Positions 13,941 through 13,966 of a stretch of 13,966 nt of DNA are shown here, in pieces (position 1 is the stretch's first letter; every line of letters starts with the position of its first letter). Made by a program: the position numbers and the translations under genes. The notes below the pieces were generated by a model. The model searched no databases. It was not told where the DNA came from and saw only the letters and a list, made by a program, of their open reading frames with translations. Source of the DNA: Christensenella sp. UBA7102 (GTDB taxonomy: Bacteria; Bacillota; Clostridia; Christensenellales; UBA1750); contig DKYK01000048.1 of the NCBI GenBank assembly GCA_002492415.1, forward strand, positions 1 to 13,966, given 5' to 3'.

Positions 13941-13966
13941 GCCCCGGCTCCTTCTCCCTAGAGAAG
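13941..13966 (+). terminator. Probable terminator of the penicillin-binding protein gene, cut by window edge
   Basis: CTTCTC (13951-13956) and GAGAAG (13961-13966) pair perfectly around a CCTA loop, and the window ends on the last paired base. The bases just before the left arm (GCCCCGGCTC) would extend the stem if the complement follows beyond the edge. The position, 24 nt after the stop, suits a rho-independent terminator. The U-tract cannot be seen. Confidence 0.5.

Overview
The window reads as chromosomal DNA from an anaerobic, endospore-forming member of the Clostridia with fairly high GC (high fifties percent by eye). Three points support this: an [FeFe]-hydrogenase locus of the kind found in fermentative Clostridia, two sporulation-associated genes (a LonC-type protease and yunB), and Gram-positive ribosome binding sites (AGGAGG-like) before nearly every gene. 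I see no phage genes, transposase or CRISPR array. The species cannot be named from this sequence.

Layout, left to right. Everything except the last gene is on the minus strand. Positions 1-262 hold the first 13 codons of tuf (EF-Tu), a tRNA-Gly(CCC) just upstream of it, and a near-consensus promoter that should drive both. Next comes a YdcF-type membrane protein (304-1062). Positions 1134-6021 hold a four-gene hydrogenase operon, transcribed from about 5962 down to a hairpin at 1143-1170. In transcription order it encodes a NuoE-like [2Fe-2S] protein, a hydrogenase-like protein with a PAS domain, a SpoIIE/PP2C-type phosphatase with an unassigned C-terminal half, and a ferredoxin-rich [FeFe] hydrogenase. 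Its upstream region carries a promoter, a 9-bp inverted repeat straddling the -35 region, and a near-consensus Rex (NADH/NAD+ sensor) operator in the leader.

Positions 6062-7616 hold a MATE-family exporter with its promoter, followed by a 38-residue single-pass membrane protein. Positions 7620-7790 are non-coding and contain two hairpin-forming segments that look like an interspersed repeat. Then come lonC (7790-9535), yebC (9759-10496) and yunB (10627-11283). A class A penicillin-binding protein (11374-13917, plus strand) is divergent from yunB. The window ends inside what looks like its terminator.

How the genes fit together. The hydrogenase operon is the most interesting unit. It pairs a catalytic-looking [FeFe] hydrogenase with a sensor-like paralogue (extra FeS domain, PAS domain, coiled-coil tail) and a serine/threonine phosphatase, so it probably couples H2 or redox state to a phosphorylation-dependent output. 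No kinase, anti-sigma factor or STAS protein is nearby to show what the phosphatase acts on. LonC, YunB and the penicillin-binding protein fit sporulation and envelope functions. YebC, tRNA-Gly and EF-Tu belong to translation and housekeeping.
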